From Agelas oroides (lineage: Eukaryota > Porifera > Demospongiae > Agelasida > Agelasidae), in assembly GCA_949130485.1 (NCBI GenBank), contig OX422193.1, forward strand, positions 4,570,871 through 4,634,870: DNA of 64,000 nucleotides, written 5' to 3'. Each line of letters starts with the position of its first letter. The stretch's first letter is position 1. Of the stretch, positions 49,578 to 58,459 are shown in pieces. The position numbers and the translations under genes are program-made. Under the pieces are notes generated by a model. The model searched no databases. It had not been told where the DNA came from and saw only the letters and a program-made list of their open reading frames with translations.

Positions 49578-51268
49578 TTAAGTGACAGGAAAGATCTAGA
49601 AAGCGGTTTTCACCACTGTGCAGGTGCTGTGAAGCTTGTGCAAGCCTGTTTAAGAGCCAGGAAAGATCGGGAAAGTAGTTTTCACCACTGTGGAGGTCCT
49701 GTGAGGCTCGTTCAAGCCTGTTTATGTGCGTAAAAGCTCTGTCAAAGCTGTTTTAACCACAGTATAGGTCCTGTGAAGCTCGTGCAAGCCTGTTTAAGTG
49801 TCAGGAAAGATCTAGAAAACAGTTTTCATCTCGTGTGAGGCTCGTTCCTACCAGTTTAAATGCGGGCAAGGTCTGAAACAGCTGTTTTAACCGCCGTGGA
49901 GGAGCTTTGAAGCACGTGCAGGCCTGTTTATGTGCCAGGAAAGATCACTGTGGAGGTCCTGTAAAGCTCGTGCAAGCCGGTTTATGTGCAGGAAACGTCT
50001 AACAAAGCCGTTTTAACCCCCGTGAAGGTGCTATGAGGCTCATGCCAGCCAGTTTAAATGCGGGAAATGTGTGAAACAGCTGTTTTAACCGCCGTGGAGG
50101 AGCTTTGATGCACAAACAGGCCTGTTTATGTGCCAGGAAAGATCTAAAAAGCAGTTTTCATCACTGTGCAGGTCCTGTGAAACTCGTGGAAGCTTGTTTA
50201 AGAGCCGGGAAAAATCGATAAAGCTGTTTTCAGCGCTGTGCAGGTGCTGTGAAGCTCGTGCAAGCCTGTTTAAGAGCCAGGAAAGATCAAGAATGCAGTT
50301 TTCACCGCTGTTGAGTACCTGTGAAGCTCATACAATCTTGTTTAAGTGCGTGAAAGGTCTGACAAAAACGCTTTTAAAACCGCCGTGGAGGCCCTGTGAA
50401 GGTTGTGCAAGCCTATTTAAGTGTCCGGAAAGATCTAGAAAGCAGTTTTCACCGCTGTAGAAGTCCTGTGAGAATCGTGCAAGCCTGTTTATGAGCCAGA
50501 AAATACCTAGAAAGCAGTTTTCACCACTGTGGAGGCCCTGTGAAGAAATTGACAGCCTGTTTATGTGCCAGGAAAGATCACTGTGGAGGTCCTGTAAAGC
50601 TCGTGCAAGCCGGTTTATGTGCAGGAAACGTCTAACAAAGCCGTTTTAACCCCCGTGAAGGTGCTATGAGGCTCATGCCAGCCAGTTTAAATGCGGGAAA
50701 TGTGTGAAACAGCTGTTTTAACCACCGTGGAGGAGCTTTGATGCACAAACAGGCCTGTTTATGTGCCAGGAAAGATCTAAAAAGCAGTTTTCATCACTGT
50801 GCAGGTACTGTGAAACTTGTGCAAGCTTGTTTAAGAGCCGGGAAAAATCGATAAAGCCGTTTTCAGCGCTGTGCAGGTGCTGTGAAGCTCGTGCAAGCCT
50901 GTTTAAGAGCCAGGAAAGATCAAGAATGCAGTTTTCACCGCTGTTGAGTACCTGTGAAGCTCGTACAATCTTGTTTAAGTGCGTGAAAGGTCTGACAAAA
51001 ACGCTTTTAAAACCGCCGTGGAGGCCCTGTGAAGGTTGTGCAAGCCTATTTAAGTGTCCGGAAAGATCTATAAAGCAGTTTTCACCGCTGTGGAAGTCCT
51101 GTGAGAATCGTGCAAGCCTGTTTATGAGCCAGAAAATACCTAGAAAGCAGTTTTCACCACTGTGGAGGCCCTGTGAAGAAATTGAAAGCCTGTTTATGTG
51201 CAAGGAAAGTTCTGGAAAGCGGTTTTCACCACTGTACTGCTCCTGTGAAGCTCGTGTAAGCCTGTTTA
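49578..51268 (+). repeat. 72-bp complex satellite, block E
   Basis: Satellite resumes at TTAAGTGACAGG and ends abruptly at CCTGTTTA (51261-51268), inside a monomer, where unrelated DNA begins. The block contains the 633-bp tandem pair and the duplicate of 37.3-37.8 kb. Confidence 0.93.
49926..51191 (+). repeat. Tandem pair of a 633-bp higher-order unit
   Basis: The shortened monomer AGGAAAGATCACTGTGGAGG begins each copy (about 49.94 and 50.57 kb), and the frames at 50128 and 50761 are exactly 633 bp apart. Each copy contains AAACGCTTTTAAAACCGCC, a three-base-longer variant, and a unit with GAAGAAATTGACAGCC or GAAGAAATTGAAAGCC. A single related copy exists at 37.58 kb. Confidence 0.85.
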
Positions 51269-51279
51269 TTAGTATCTGA
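50761..51279 (+). other. 172-codon satellite open frame, probably non-coding
   Basis: This frame crosses about seven monomers of the second 633-bp copy and stops just after the satellite ends. It reads as 24-residue repeats (CEARASLFKSQERSRMQFSP and variants). The frame in the first copy at 50128 stops after 110 codons because of a single difference. The opposite strand is open for 161 codons over the same stretch (50718-51203), which argues for chance openness. Confidence 0.55.
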
Positions 51280-51640
51280 GCTTACTGTTGTAACTAGGTC
51301 ACAAGCAAGCCTTCGACAGCTTAGTCGAATACATCTTTACAACCCCCAGCCCCATTCCCATTTTCCAAAGTTAACCATAGGATACCCCCTTGGTGAAGAG
51401 ATAATTGAGCCGGAGGCTGAGGTGGTGGATAGTGAGAGTATCTGCTCAGGTAATGTGCTTGTACAGTCAACCCACCCAGGCCCGCAACCCCGTCCGCAGG
51501 GGATCTCCACCTAGCTACCACAGTGTATTTAATTGCGAGAGGAAGGACAGCTGTAGTCAAAAAGACCCCGTCTTTATCCATCTCCACATAGATACATGTG
51601 TATAAAGTATAAAGCCCTCATCCTAACACACTCACACTCG

Positions 51641-52095
51641 TAATTTAAAATGCGAATGAGCTTCACACCCATAACGTAACTGTAGTAACTCAAGTGTGCA
51701 TGAGCTTCAGACTCGTAACGTAACTGTGAGTGAACCTCACAGTAGTAACTCAAGTGTGAATGAGCTTCACACTCGTAACATAACGGTGAATGAGCCTCAC
51801 AGTGGTAACTCAAGTGTGAATGAGCTTCACACTCATAACGTAACTGTGAGTGAGCCTCACAGTTGTAACTCAAGTGTGAGTGAGCCTCACACTCGTAATT
51901 TTTAATGTGAATGAGCTTCACACTCGTAACATAACGGTGAATGAGCCTCACAGTGGTAAATCAAGTGTGAATGAGCTTCACACCCGTAGCGTAACTTTGA
52001 GTGAGCCTCACAGTAGTAACTCAAGTGTGAGTGAGCCTCACACTCGTAATTTTTAATGTGAATGAGCTTCACACTATGAGTGAGCCTCGCAGATA
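51641..52095. repeat. 60-bp minisatellite of covarying stem-loops
   Basis: Two alternating half-units form a 60-bp period (for example starts at 51753, 51813 and 51873, and at 51724, 51784 and 51844). Each half is a small inverted repeat around the loop TGAGC: GTGTGAA-TGAGC-TTCACAC, GTGTGAG-TGAGC-CTCACAC or CTGTGAG-TGAGC-CTCACAG. The pair next to the loop changes from A-T to G-C in concert, and the outer bases also change in pairs. Some copies (GGTGAA-TGAGC-CTCAC) keep one mismatch. A 74-bp segment is repeated around 51877 and 52029. Open frames on both strands reflect the 20-codon period. Confidence 0.85.
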
Positions 52096-52410
52096 ACACA
52101 GAGCAGCCCCAACCCCTAGCTCAGCCTTATGGAACCGACTACAGCCCTAGGCGTACCGTTACTATAGTAAAGCACACGCCATAACTAGCGTAACAATGCC
52201 AGGGTAAGAGTGTAGGAGACACTGCATGAATCATCCCACTCCACATCTATGCATAAATTGAGTGTGTGCCAAGAACGCTGTATACGCATGGCTCCATAGT
52301 CTCGCAGGCATGTGTGGATTGTGAGGCCACTCCAAATTACTTGCTTGCTTACTCATCTTCCCCCTACTAGTGCCTGAATTCCCACAGATGACAGTTTGCA
52401 ACCTAGTTCT

Positions 52411-52552
52411 AGGGGGGACAATATTCACTAAGGGGGGACATTATTCACCGGTGAATAATGTCCTAGGGGGACAATATTCACTAGTGAATAATGTCCAGGG
52501 GGACATTATTCACCAGTGAATAATGTCCGGGGGGACATTTTTGGGGGGGACA
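52411..52552. repeat. Cluster of GGGGGACATTATTCAC palindromes
   Basis: Three 28-bp palindromic units sit in tandem. The unit at 52436-52463 is perfect (GGACATTATTCACC followed by its reverse complement, centre CACCGGTG). The one at 52469-52496 is near-perfect with centre CTAG. The one at 52501-52528 has 13-bp arms. They are separated by runs of G, with partial half-units on each side (AGGGGGGACAATATTCAC at 52411 and GGGGGGACATTTTTGG near 52528). They look like stacked terminal inverted repeats or a foldback element. Confidence 0.8.
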
Positions 52553-52663
52553 CTGTACACTATGACACCGTTACTAGGATAGGTACGCCGTTACTAAGAG
52601 AAGCACGCTCCCATTTAAAGCCCGTCGACCGAGTATCACACACAAACAACTAATAATACTCAC

Positions 52664-52801
52664 CGTGAGATGGTCGCCGCAGTACAGACCCGAATTATCT
52701 TCGGTACAGGAGCGCCTACTAGCGAAGAACAAGCCTCCCAGACGTTCCACCAAGACGACACGATAGCGAGCCAGAATCCCGTACGTTAACCGTTCGACCA
52801 T
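52664..52801 (-). other. Possible captured first exon (46 codons, GT donor)
   Basis: On the minus strand an ATG at 52801 opens a CpG-rich frame (MVERLTYGILARYRVVLVER and onward) of 46 codons that ends exactly at a GTGAGT splice-donor-like sequence (complement of 52658-52663). Base composition differs from the surrounding repeats. The frame remains open past the donor to 52574. I do not recognise the protein. It may be a fragment of host gene carried in the island, or chance. Confidence 0.15.
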
Positions 52802-52979
52802 CCCCCTAGTTATTATAAGTTAATATGATAACTCCACCCATTCAGCCCCACCCCCAATTTGTTTAGTAATTTGAATATTTATAGCACTGTGAATGCCCAT
52901 AGCACTATGTGCCAACCAAAAGCTGGGCTCCTCAAAGCAAACCTTAGGCGGGGAGTGGTCCCGCCCTTTCTGTAGTAGG

Positions 52980-53016
52980 CCACGGGTCGGGAGTTCAAAG
53001 GGACCGAAACCCGTGG
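52980..53016. other. 8-bp stem hairpin
   Basis: CCACGGGT at 52980-52987 is followed after 21 bases by its exact reverse complement ACCCGTGG at 53009-53016. It is not followed by a T-run, so there is no reason to call a terminator. The role is unknown. Confidence 0.4.
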
Positions 53017-53095
53017 TCATGCGAGGACCGGAAAGGGTACTACCCTGAAGACCAGTATTTTTTGAGCATATCTCCCAAAAACAGTAACTAACCGC

Positions 53096-53256
53096 CCCAT
53101 CCATTTGAGCCATAAATGCCCCACCCATTTAAGTCATAAATACCACACCCATTTAAGCCATAAAATGCCCCACCATTTAAGCCATAAATGCCCCACCCAC
53201 CCATTTAAGCCATAAAATGCCCCATCCATCTAAGCCATAAATGCCCCATCCCCATC
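53096..53256. repeat. 25-29-bp minisatellite
   Basis: About six imperfect copies of a unit containing CCATTTAAGCCATAAATGCC with CCCACC between units. Period varies from about 25 to 29 because of an extra A (ATAAAATGCC) and extra CCCA. It is AT/C-rich and non-coding. It ends about 90 bp before the satellite resumes. Confidence 0.8.
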
Positions 53257-53344
53257 TCCCTTTATGTTTTAACTTCACACTTTATGTACGTGTGAAATTT
53301 TGAACATCGATGTGCCAGCGGTGTTGGTGCTCCCCCACTCGATA

Positions 53345-54060
53345 TGCCAGTTTAAATGCGGGCAAGGTCTGAAACAGCTGTTTTAACCGCCGTGGAGGAG
53401 CTTTGAAGCACGTGCAGGCCTGTTTACGTGCCAGGAAACATCTAGATAAAGCAGTTTTCACCACTGTGCAGGTCCTGTGAAGCTCGTGCAAGCCTGTTTA
53501 AGTGCGGGAAACGTCTGACAAAGCCGTTTTAACCCCCGTGAAGGTGCTATGAGGCTCATGCCATCCTGTTTAAATGCGGGAAAGGTGTGAAACAGCTGTT
53601 TTAACCGCCGTGGAGGAGCTTTGATGCACACACAGGCCTGTTTATGTGCAAGGAAAGATCTAGAAAGCAGTTTTCATCACTGTGCAGGTGCTGTGAAGCT
53701 CGTGCAAGCGTGTTTAAGAGCCAGGAAAGATCGGGAAAGCAGTTTTCACCGCTGTTGAGGTCGTGTAGCTCGTGCAAGCCTGTTTCAGTGCGGAAAACAA
53801 ACGTCTCACAAAGCCGTTTTAACCGCCGAGAATGTGGTGTGAAGGTCGGGCCATCTTGTTTAAGTGCGGGGAAGGTATGACTAAATCCGTTTTAAACGCC
53901 GTGGAGGCCCTATGAAGCTCGTGCAAGCCTGTTTAAGTGTCAGGAAATATCTAGAAAACAGTTTTCATCTCTGTAGAGGTCATGTGAAGCTCGTCCCAGC
54001 CAGTTTAAATGTGGGTAAGGTCTGAAACAGCTGTTTTAACCGCCGTGGAGGAGCTTTGAA
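53345..54060 (+). repeat. 72-bp complex satellite, block F
   Basis: About ten monomers between the island and the Mutator-like element. It includes a variant with GCGGAAAACAAACGTCTCAC, also seen near 47.88 and 62.46 kb. The last nine bases, AGCTTTGAA (54052-54060), are the left target duplication of the next element. Confidence 0.93.
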
Positions 54061-54155
54061 GGGATTCACTTTGTTCACCGATTCTGAGGTCAGGCACGTG
54101 CACTGTGATTACGTAATGCATTACTCGAGAGTGAAAGGATTTCCATTAATAGCAG

Positions 54156-54259
54156 AACGTTAGCATCCGTAAGCTATACAGTGATTTATATGGTTAGGGT
54201 GGGGTTAGGGTTGGGTTAGGGCTGGTATAAATACCGTATAGCATACGGATGCTAACGTT
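54156..54259. mobile_element. 104-bp foldback with TTAGGG-like core
   Basis: The arms 54156-54179 and 54236-54259 are inverted copies of 24 bp with one mismatch (AACGTTAGCATCCGTAAGC against AACGTTAGCATCCGTATGC). The 56-bp loop contains GGTTAGGG three times (GGTTAGGGTGGGGTTAGGG and GGGTTAGGG). It could be a small foldback transposon nested in the Mutator-like element. The resemblance to telomere repeats is partial. Confidence 0.65.
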
Positions 54260-54382
54260 TTGTCGTTAACGGCTTGTGAGAGAAAGTTGGCGTGTCCGAA
54301 ACACAGAAAAGCAAGGTGAGGGCGAAATTTATGTAAAGCTAGTCTGATAGTCTGATAGTTGAGGTAGAAATATGGGATCTAT

Positions 54383-54439
54383 GCCTGCCAGTGGCACATA
54401 TGTATATACAATGAAGTTACATGTGTGCCACTGACAGGC
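54383..54439. other. Inverted repeat (about 21-bp arms)
   Basis: GCCTGCCAGTGGCACATATG at the left pairs with CATGTGTGCCACTGACAGGC at the right, with two or three mismatches and a short AT-rich loop (TATATACAATGAAG). Possibly a hairpin or a tiny foldback element. No flanking duplication seen. Confidence 0.55.
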
Positions 54440-54577
54440 TACATACTCTTGATGACATCCCAGCTTGAAGTGCTCAAGCATCTTAGCCATGCAAACTTGG
54501 TTGACAACAGATCAGCAGAATTGAAGTGATTTTTCCATTTATCGCTGTTTGGGATGATGTTTGGATGTAGTATGGCC

Positions 54578-54853
54578 TTAGTTTAGATCAGAAGAAGCAA
54601 CATGGAAGCTACCAAATTGTTTATCAACAATGCAGAGTTTGTTGGGATTGCTATTTTCTCCCCAAGGAGCTGGAATAACTCCATGGTGGGTGTCATTAAC
54701 TTTATGCCTTGGCTGATGATCACGTAAGCCAGCCACAGCACAGATTGTGTTCAGTGTCATGCATAGGAAAGGATCAGGTGGCTTCTCAAGGGGTTTGTGT
54801 GTTTGTGGAATGCACTCAGAGGAGAAGCTGATTGCTAGCTTTTGAAAGAGAGC
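54578..54853 (-). pseudogene. Possible coding remnant, unknown family
   Basis: A minus-strand frame is open for 91 codons before a stop near 54578. It contains stretches such as QTHKPLEKPPDPFLC and VNDTHHGVIPAPWGENSNPN, with a mixed amino-acid composition unlike the satellite frames. An internal methionine at 54760 begins the last 60 residues. I do not recognise the protein and can see no adjoining exon. It may be host DNA captured by the Mutator-like element, a remnant of a mobile-element protein, or chance. Confidence 0.25.
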
Positions 54854-54969
54854 TCAAGTTTAAAATTGGTACCTGCTTACTCTTTAGTTAAACCCCACCC
54901 TTTCACCAAAAAGTGTCTGCTGACACAAGCCATACGTAATTGGGCTTACTCCAAATTTTTAATATAATG

Positions 54970-55363
54970 TAGTCTCACAGGCCCGACTCACTTCCGCAAA
55001 AGAAGGGAAGGGTCTGGTGAACTGCATATACAAGCCATGCCCCACTGGAATGCAATTAGCTAGATGACGTAACCAGATATCAAATAATGCACTCTTGAAT
55101 TTACCTGTTGTGGAGTAAGCACGCTCCTCGAGAAGTATAGTTAAAGTGTTTTTACAGCTTCTGCAGTAGCGGAAAAGATGCCCTAGCTCTCTTCCACCAT
55201 TTTCAAGACTGCTATTGCTACTCAAACAGTCATGTAATGCGTCATGTGACAAAATACTGCAGTGTGATTGTACTGTACTGTACAGTGCGGCGGGACACGG
55301 CTTGTATACGCAGTTTACCAGACCCTTCCCTTTTTGCGGAAGTGGGTATGGCTTGTGAGACTA
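54970..55363. mobile_element. 394-bp MITE with long TIRs and 9-bp TSD
   Basis: AATATAATG at 54961-54969 and 55364-55372 is a perfect 9-bp duplication around an insert beginning TAGTCTCACA and ending TGTGAGACTA. The arms are inverted repeats of about 80 bp at roughly 85 percent identity (including ACTTCCGCAAAA, GGAAGGGTCTGG and TATACAAGCC in both). It is nested inside the 4.4-kb element, so it inserted before or after that element reached the satellite. Duplication length suggests Mutator- or hAT-type mobilisation. Non-coding. Confidence 0.85.
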
Positions 55364-55372
55364 AATATAATG

Positions 55373-58300
55373 CAGGAGCAAGTAAAAGTACTCCAATTGT
55401 GCTGCTAAAAACTTGCGATTCTTCAACACAAAGCATTTGTTTATCCTTCATCTAAAATTACAAAGCTTCAGCACAAGGATTCTGGCTTTTGTCACAAGAC
55501 CCTTTCTCTGTTGGTTGGGTTTGGGCACGAGACTGGTAGCCGGACAACAAAATTAAGTAGCTGAGTGATTTACAGCCATCTGTCTAATTGGCCGCACTCA
55601 ACACACAAAAGCACAAAAGCTCATCAAGTCACCAGACCCGTATCTGTGAACAGGAGGGAGACATGACGTCACATCATAGTGGCAATTAATGTGCTATCAT
55701 GACATTCCAAGGGCATGAATTAGTGCTACAAACAAGAGTGGTTCTATGAATGAAGTCATGATGAGTGCATTCAGTTTTCAACTGTGCTGAAGCCATCTGA
55801 CAGGCTAGACCTGTACATTGCTAGTTTAATGGTCGGTTGTTCATGAGAAGCAATTTTGACTAGCCAGGCGGCTTCAGTTTTGTTGAAAAATCCATGCGCC
55901 CACATTGACTTCGTCCATACAGCACTAGTTGTAGCTTGTATTCATAGTTGTTGCTCTTGGAATATCGTACAGCACATTGTCAATGTCACATGATCACCAT
56001 GGGCCGGTGTGGTGGTGCGTATTATGTCATTGCTGAATGCTAGGAATTTCATTCTCATTAATACATTAACTTAGTGTGATGTTTACTATTCCCATTGTTC
56101 TCTTTAGATGCAAAACACAAAGATCCAAGTTTCCGAGACTGTCACAGATCTCTACCATGCAAATTTCCAGACACAGCAGCACCTTGCTTGTGTCACTGTT
56201 CTCATCTTCAGCTAGATATGCATCTAATTTTGCATGATTTCATTTCAGTGAATCTTGTGTATATGTTACTTTATTAGTGATTCCGGAAGTTCAGTATTCA
56301 TACGTAATTTCCGCTGGCAAAATTTAAACTGCATGCGGAAATGGTATCGCGTGCATGTTTACATTTTCACCTCGGCGCTTCTCACGGTAGCTACATACCC
56401 CGACAAAATATATATTTCTCGAATCCTCTTTGATCGGAGAATCGATTGGTTGGTCTTTCGTTCACTTTACTGTAACTTTGAAGTGCTTCTTTGTGAAAAC
56501 CGGAGAAAACTTCCGTGTACCAGCTGATCGGTGAGATGCCCGACTTCGAAAGTGACATAATCGCATTCCTTGCACCAAGAACCCCCTTCTACCACTGCTG
56601 CTGAAACTAAATATTTCACAGTACAGGAGCGGTAATACAGTGTATATGAACTGTAATGCTTGCAATTCCAATCATAGAGTAATTAGTGAGAATAATGTTC
56701 TGTTCTTACACAATCAAGCTTTCGGAAAATTAAGGCATGCAATGTGAACACATCCAGTCAAAAGCAGCAACTTTACATAGGTGTAGGATGACCATCACCT
56801 GTGAGGAAGGATAAACACACAACGTAATGTGAATAGCTACCCATTTTCATTCCTATACAAATATCAATGGCTTCTAACACAGATTTCAAGTGCCTTCTTC
56901 AGCCTCAATGAAGAGGAGGTGAAAAGTGTTGTGGACAACATCATTTGTTATTGCTAAGCAGGAATAGCCCTGTGGTGTGCTTTGTAAAAAGCCTGATTGT
57001 GCCCCTTTGTGGCTACCTCAATTGCAAAAGGCAACTTGCACAGGGTTCGACTCTTCTGAGTTAGAGTATTCCTGTCTTCTATATACATATAGGTTTGAAT
57101 TGCTGAACAAAGCAGTAAATAGCAGAACACAATAATCTCTACTATGACTTGCAGAAATGACAGACACTAGGCCAGAGGCTGCATGAAATCCCATCATAAT
57201 CAATCCCTCTCAAACATGCACACATGCCTAATTCCCAGGCTGTCCTGGTATACACTCAGCAGTCAAATTTAGTGGTTGGCAAGCGCTGTATTGTGCTTGC
57301 GTGTTTAGCCTCATGCATACTCAGGTTTTATCGCCACACCATTTGCCGTACCACAAAGGTTAGTAGGTGCTACAGATGGAAAACACTAGGGTGAGAAAGC
57401 CTGGTTACGAGGCTAATAACTTTCGAGTGCCTAACAATTTCCTCAAAAAATTATAAGAAAATTAAGACTTGCCATCATCAAAGGGACATTAGTTCTGACT
57501 TCTAAACCATCCAGAGTACCTCACACTAATATGCAAGTACAAAAGAGACCTCGCACATGCACAAAATAAATGTGCACCTGAGGCCTCTTCTCTCCAGCTA
57601 CAAAACTCTGGGAATGAGGCTCATTTACCGTATCCTGTCATACAGTTGCAGGTTAGTGTAGGTACTTTGGATTCATTGAACTATGCCATCCAAACAGACC
57701 CGGGGGGAGACAGGCAACTATACTTCATTGTTGCCTACCCTACCCGGGGTACATTGATGAAAACAGTTTGCAATAACATACCCATACTCCGTTGCTGATC
57801 ACTGCTGTTGCTTCAGACTGATTTATACATTCTCAGGCTTTATTTGGATCTCATATCTTCAGATTTCTGCATGCTTTTCCTGAAGGCCATAGAGCTCTGT
57901 ACACGATGACACTCTCATGAGATAGACCACTCCGTGCGCAACAGTTTGGTGCAAGTTCCATCTTTGTACGCCTAACCGTTCCCGAGATATGTGCAAGTTT
58001 GGATTTTCCGTGCACGCACGTGATGATTACCGAATGTACCACTTTGTCTATTTAAAAGTAACCCAAAATTTTGTACCGACCACTTTGCAATAATGATGCA
58101 CATCTCGGCTTCTACTGCACCGATTCGCGTGAAACAAAAACCGTTGTACTCAAAATTGAATGCTGAATCCGATAAGTATTACTACAATAGTTTATGTAAA
58201 AGTTTGGAAAACCCTCCGGAATCACTAAGTCTTTATCAGAGAGTTTAGTACTTTTCTTCTACATTGGCTGTTATTTCCATTTGTTTTAGCTTGCAAAAAG

Positions 58301-58438
58301 ACTTCATTCTGCAAAGCCAAACCCTACATATTCGGGCAGTGCAGTCACTGCAGTGCCAGCGTAAGTTCAGTTCGGCGCGCGAATGCGCGCACCAGCATAT
58401 TCTGTCACGTGGTAATCATGTGCCTTCTGTCCTCAGAG
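55373..58438. other. Interior of the 4.4-kb element, no recognised gene
   Basis: Three kilobases of unique-looking, AT-rich DNA. Short frames (90 codons or fewer) occur on both strands; none is recognised. A cysteine/histidine-rich frame at 56095-56277 follows a pyrimidine-rich tract ending TTGTTCTCTTTAG, which resembles a splice acceptor, but nothing else supports an exon. A weak inverted repeat around GACAGGCAAC and GTTGCC lies near 57.71 kb, and GCGCGCGAATGCGCGC forms a small hairpin near 58.38 kb. Confidence 0.5.
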
Positions 58439-58459
58439 TCGGTGAACAAAGTGAATCCC

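Larger units (their letters stand above)
51269..53344. other. 2.1-kb non-satellite island with minisatellites
   Basis: The satellite leaves register at CCTGTTTA and resumes at TGCCAGTTTAAATGCGGG, about ten monomer positions earlier, so this is an insertion or a junction of two arrays. No terminal inverted repeats or target duplication were found. Inside are a hairpin TTCGACAGCTTAGTCGAA (about 51309-51326), a 60-bp minisatellite, a cluster of GGGGGACA palindromes, a CpG-rich stretch with a coding-like minus-strand frame, a hairpin at 52980-53016 and a 25-29-bp minisatellite. Two related segments, GTACCGTTACTATAGTAAAG near 52157 and ACGCCGTTACTAAGAGAAGC near 52586, hint at an internal duplication. 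No complete gene seen. Confidence 0.7.
54061..58459. mobile_element. 4.4-kb Mutator-like (9-bp TSD) non-autonomous element
   Basis: The element is bounded by terminal inverted repeats whose outer 21 bases are identical (54061-54081 and 58439-58459, beginning GGGATTCACTTTG), and similarity continues to about 31 bp with two mismatches. AGCTTTGAA flanks it on both sides (54052-54060 and 58460-58468), a perfect 9-bp target duplication; deleting the insert restores a normal monomer (GGAGCTTTGAAGCACGTG). Nine-base duplication with GGG-type ends fits the Mutator superfamily, though 8-10 bp duplications also occur in other groups. No transposase is recognisable in 4.4 kb, so it is non-autonomous or carries captured sequence. 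The near-identical ends and perfect duplication suggest fairly recent insertion into the satellite. Confidence 0.85.

Noticed and set aside
49123-49578. 151-codon minus-strand frame as a gene
   Set aside because: It spans the boundary between a TTAA element and satellite, so the frame was created by the insertion.
51641-52095. Common origin of the 60-bp minisatellite and the 72-bp satellite
   Set aside because: They share only short strings like ATGAGCTTCAC (one in reverse complement), and period and remaining sequence differ; chance or low complexity is enough.
52780-52803. tRNA A-box-like stretch (TGGTCGAACGGTTAACG on the minus strand)
   Set aside because: No matching B box or cloverleaf follows within tRNA distance, so neither a tRNA gene nor a tRNA-derived SINE is supported.
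52980-53016. B-box-like GGGAGTTCAAAGG inside the hairpin as part of a tRNA
   Set aside because: The surrounding stem is 8 bp with a 21-base loop and no acceptor or anticodon stem can be drawn.
54190-54230. Interstitial telomere array
   Set aside because: Only three GGTTAGGG motifs with irregular spacers inside a foldback; not a continuous hexamer repeat.
56095-56277. Cysteine/histidine-rich exon after an acceptor-like tract
   Set aside because: One weak splice-like signal and a 60-codon frame without recognisable spacing or partner exons do not support a gene call.
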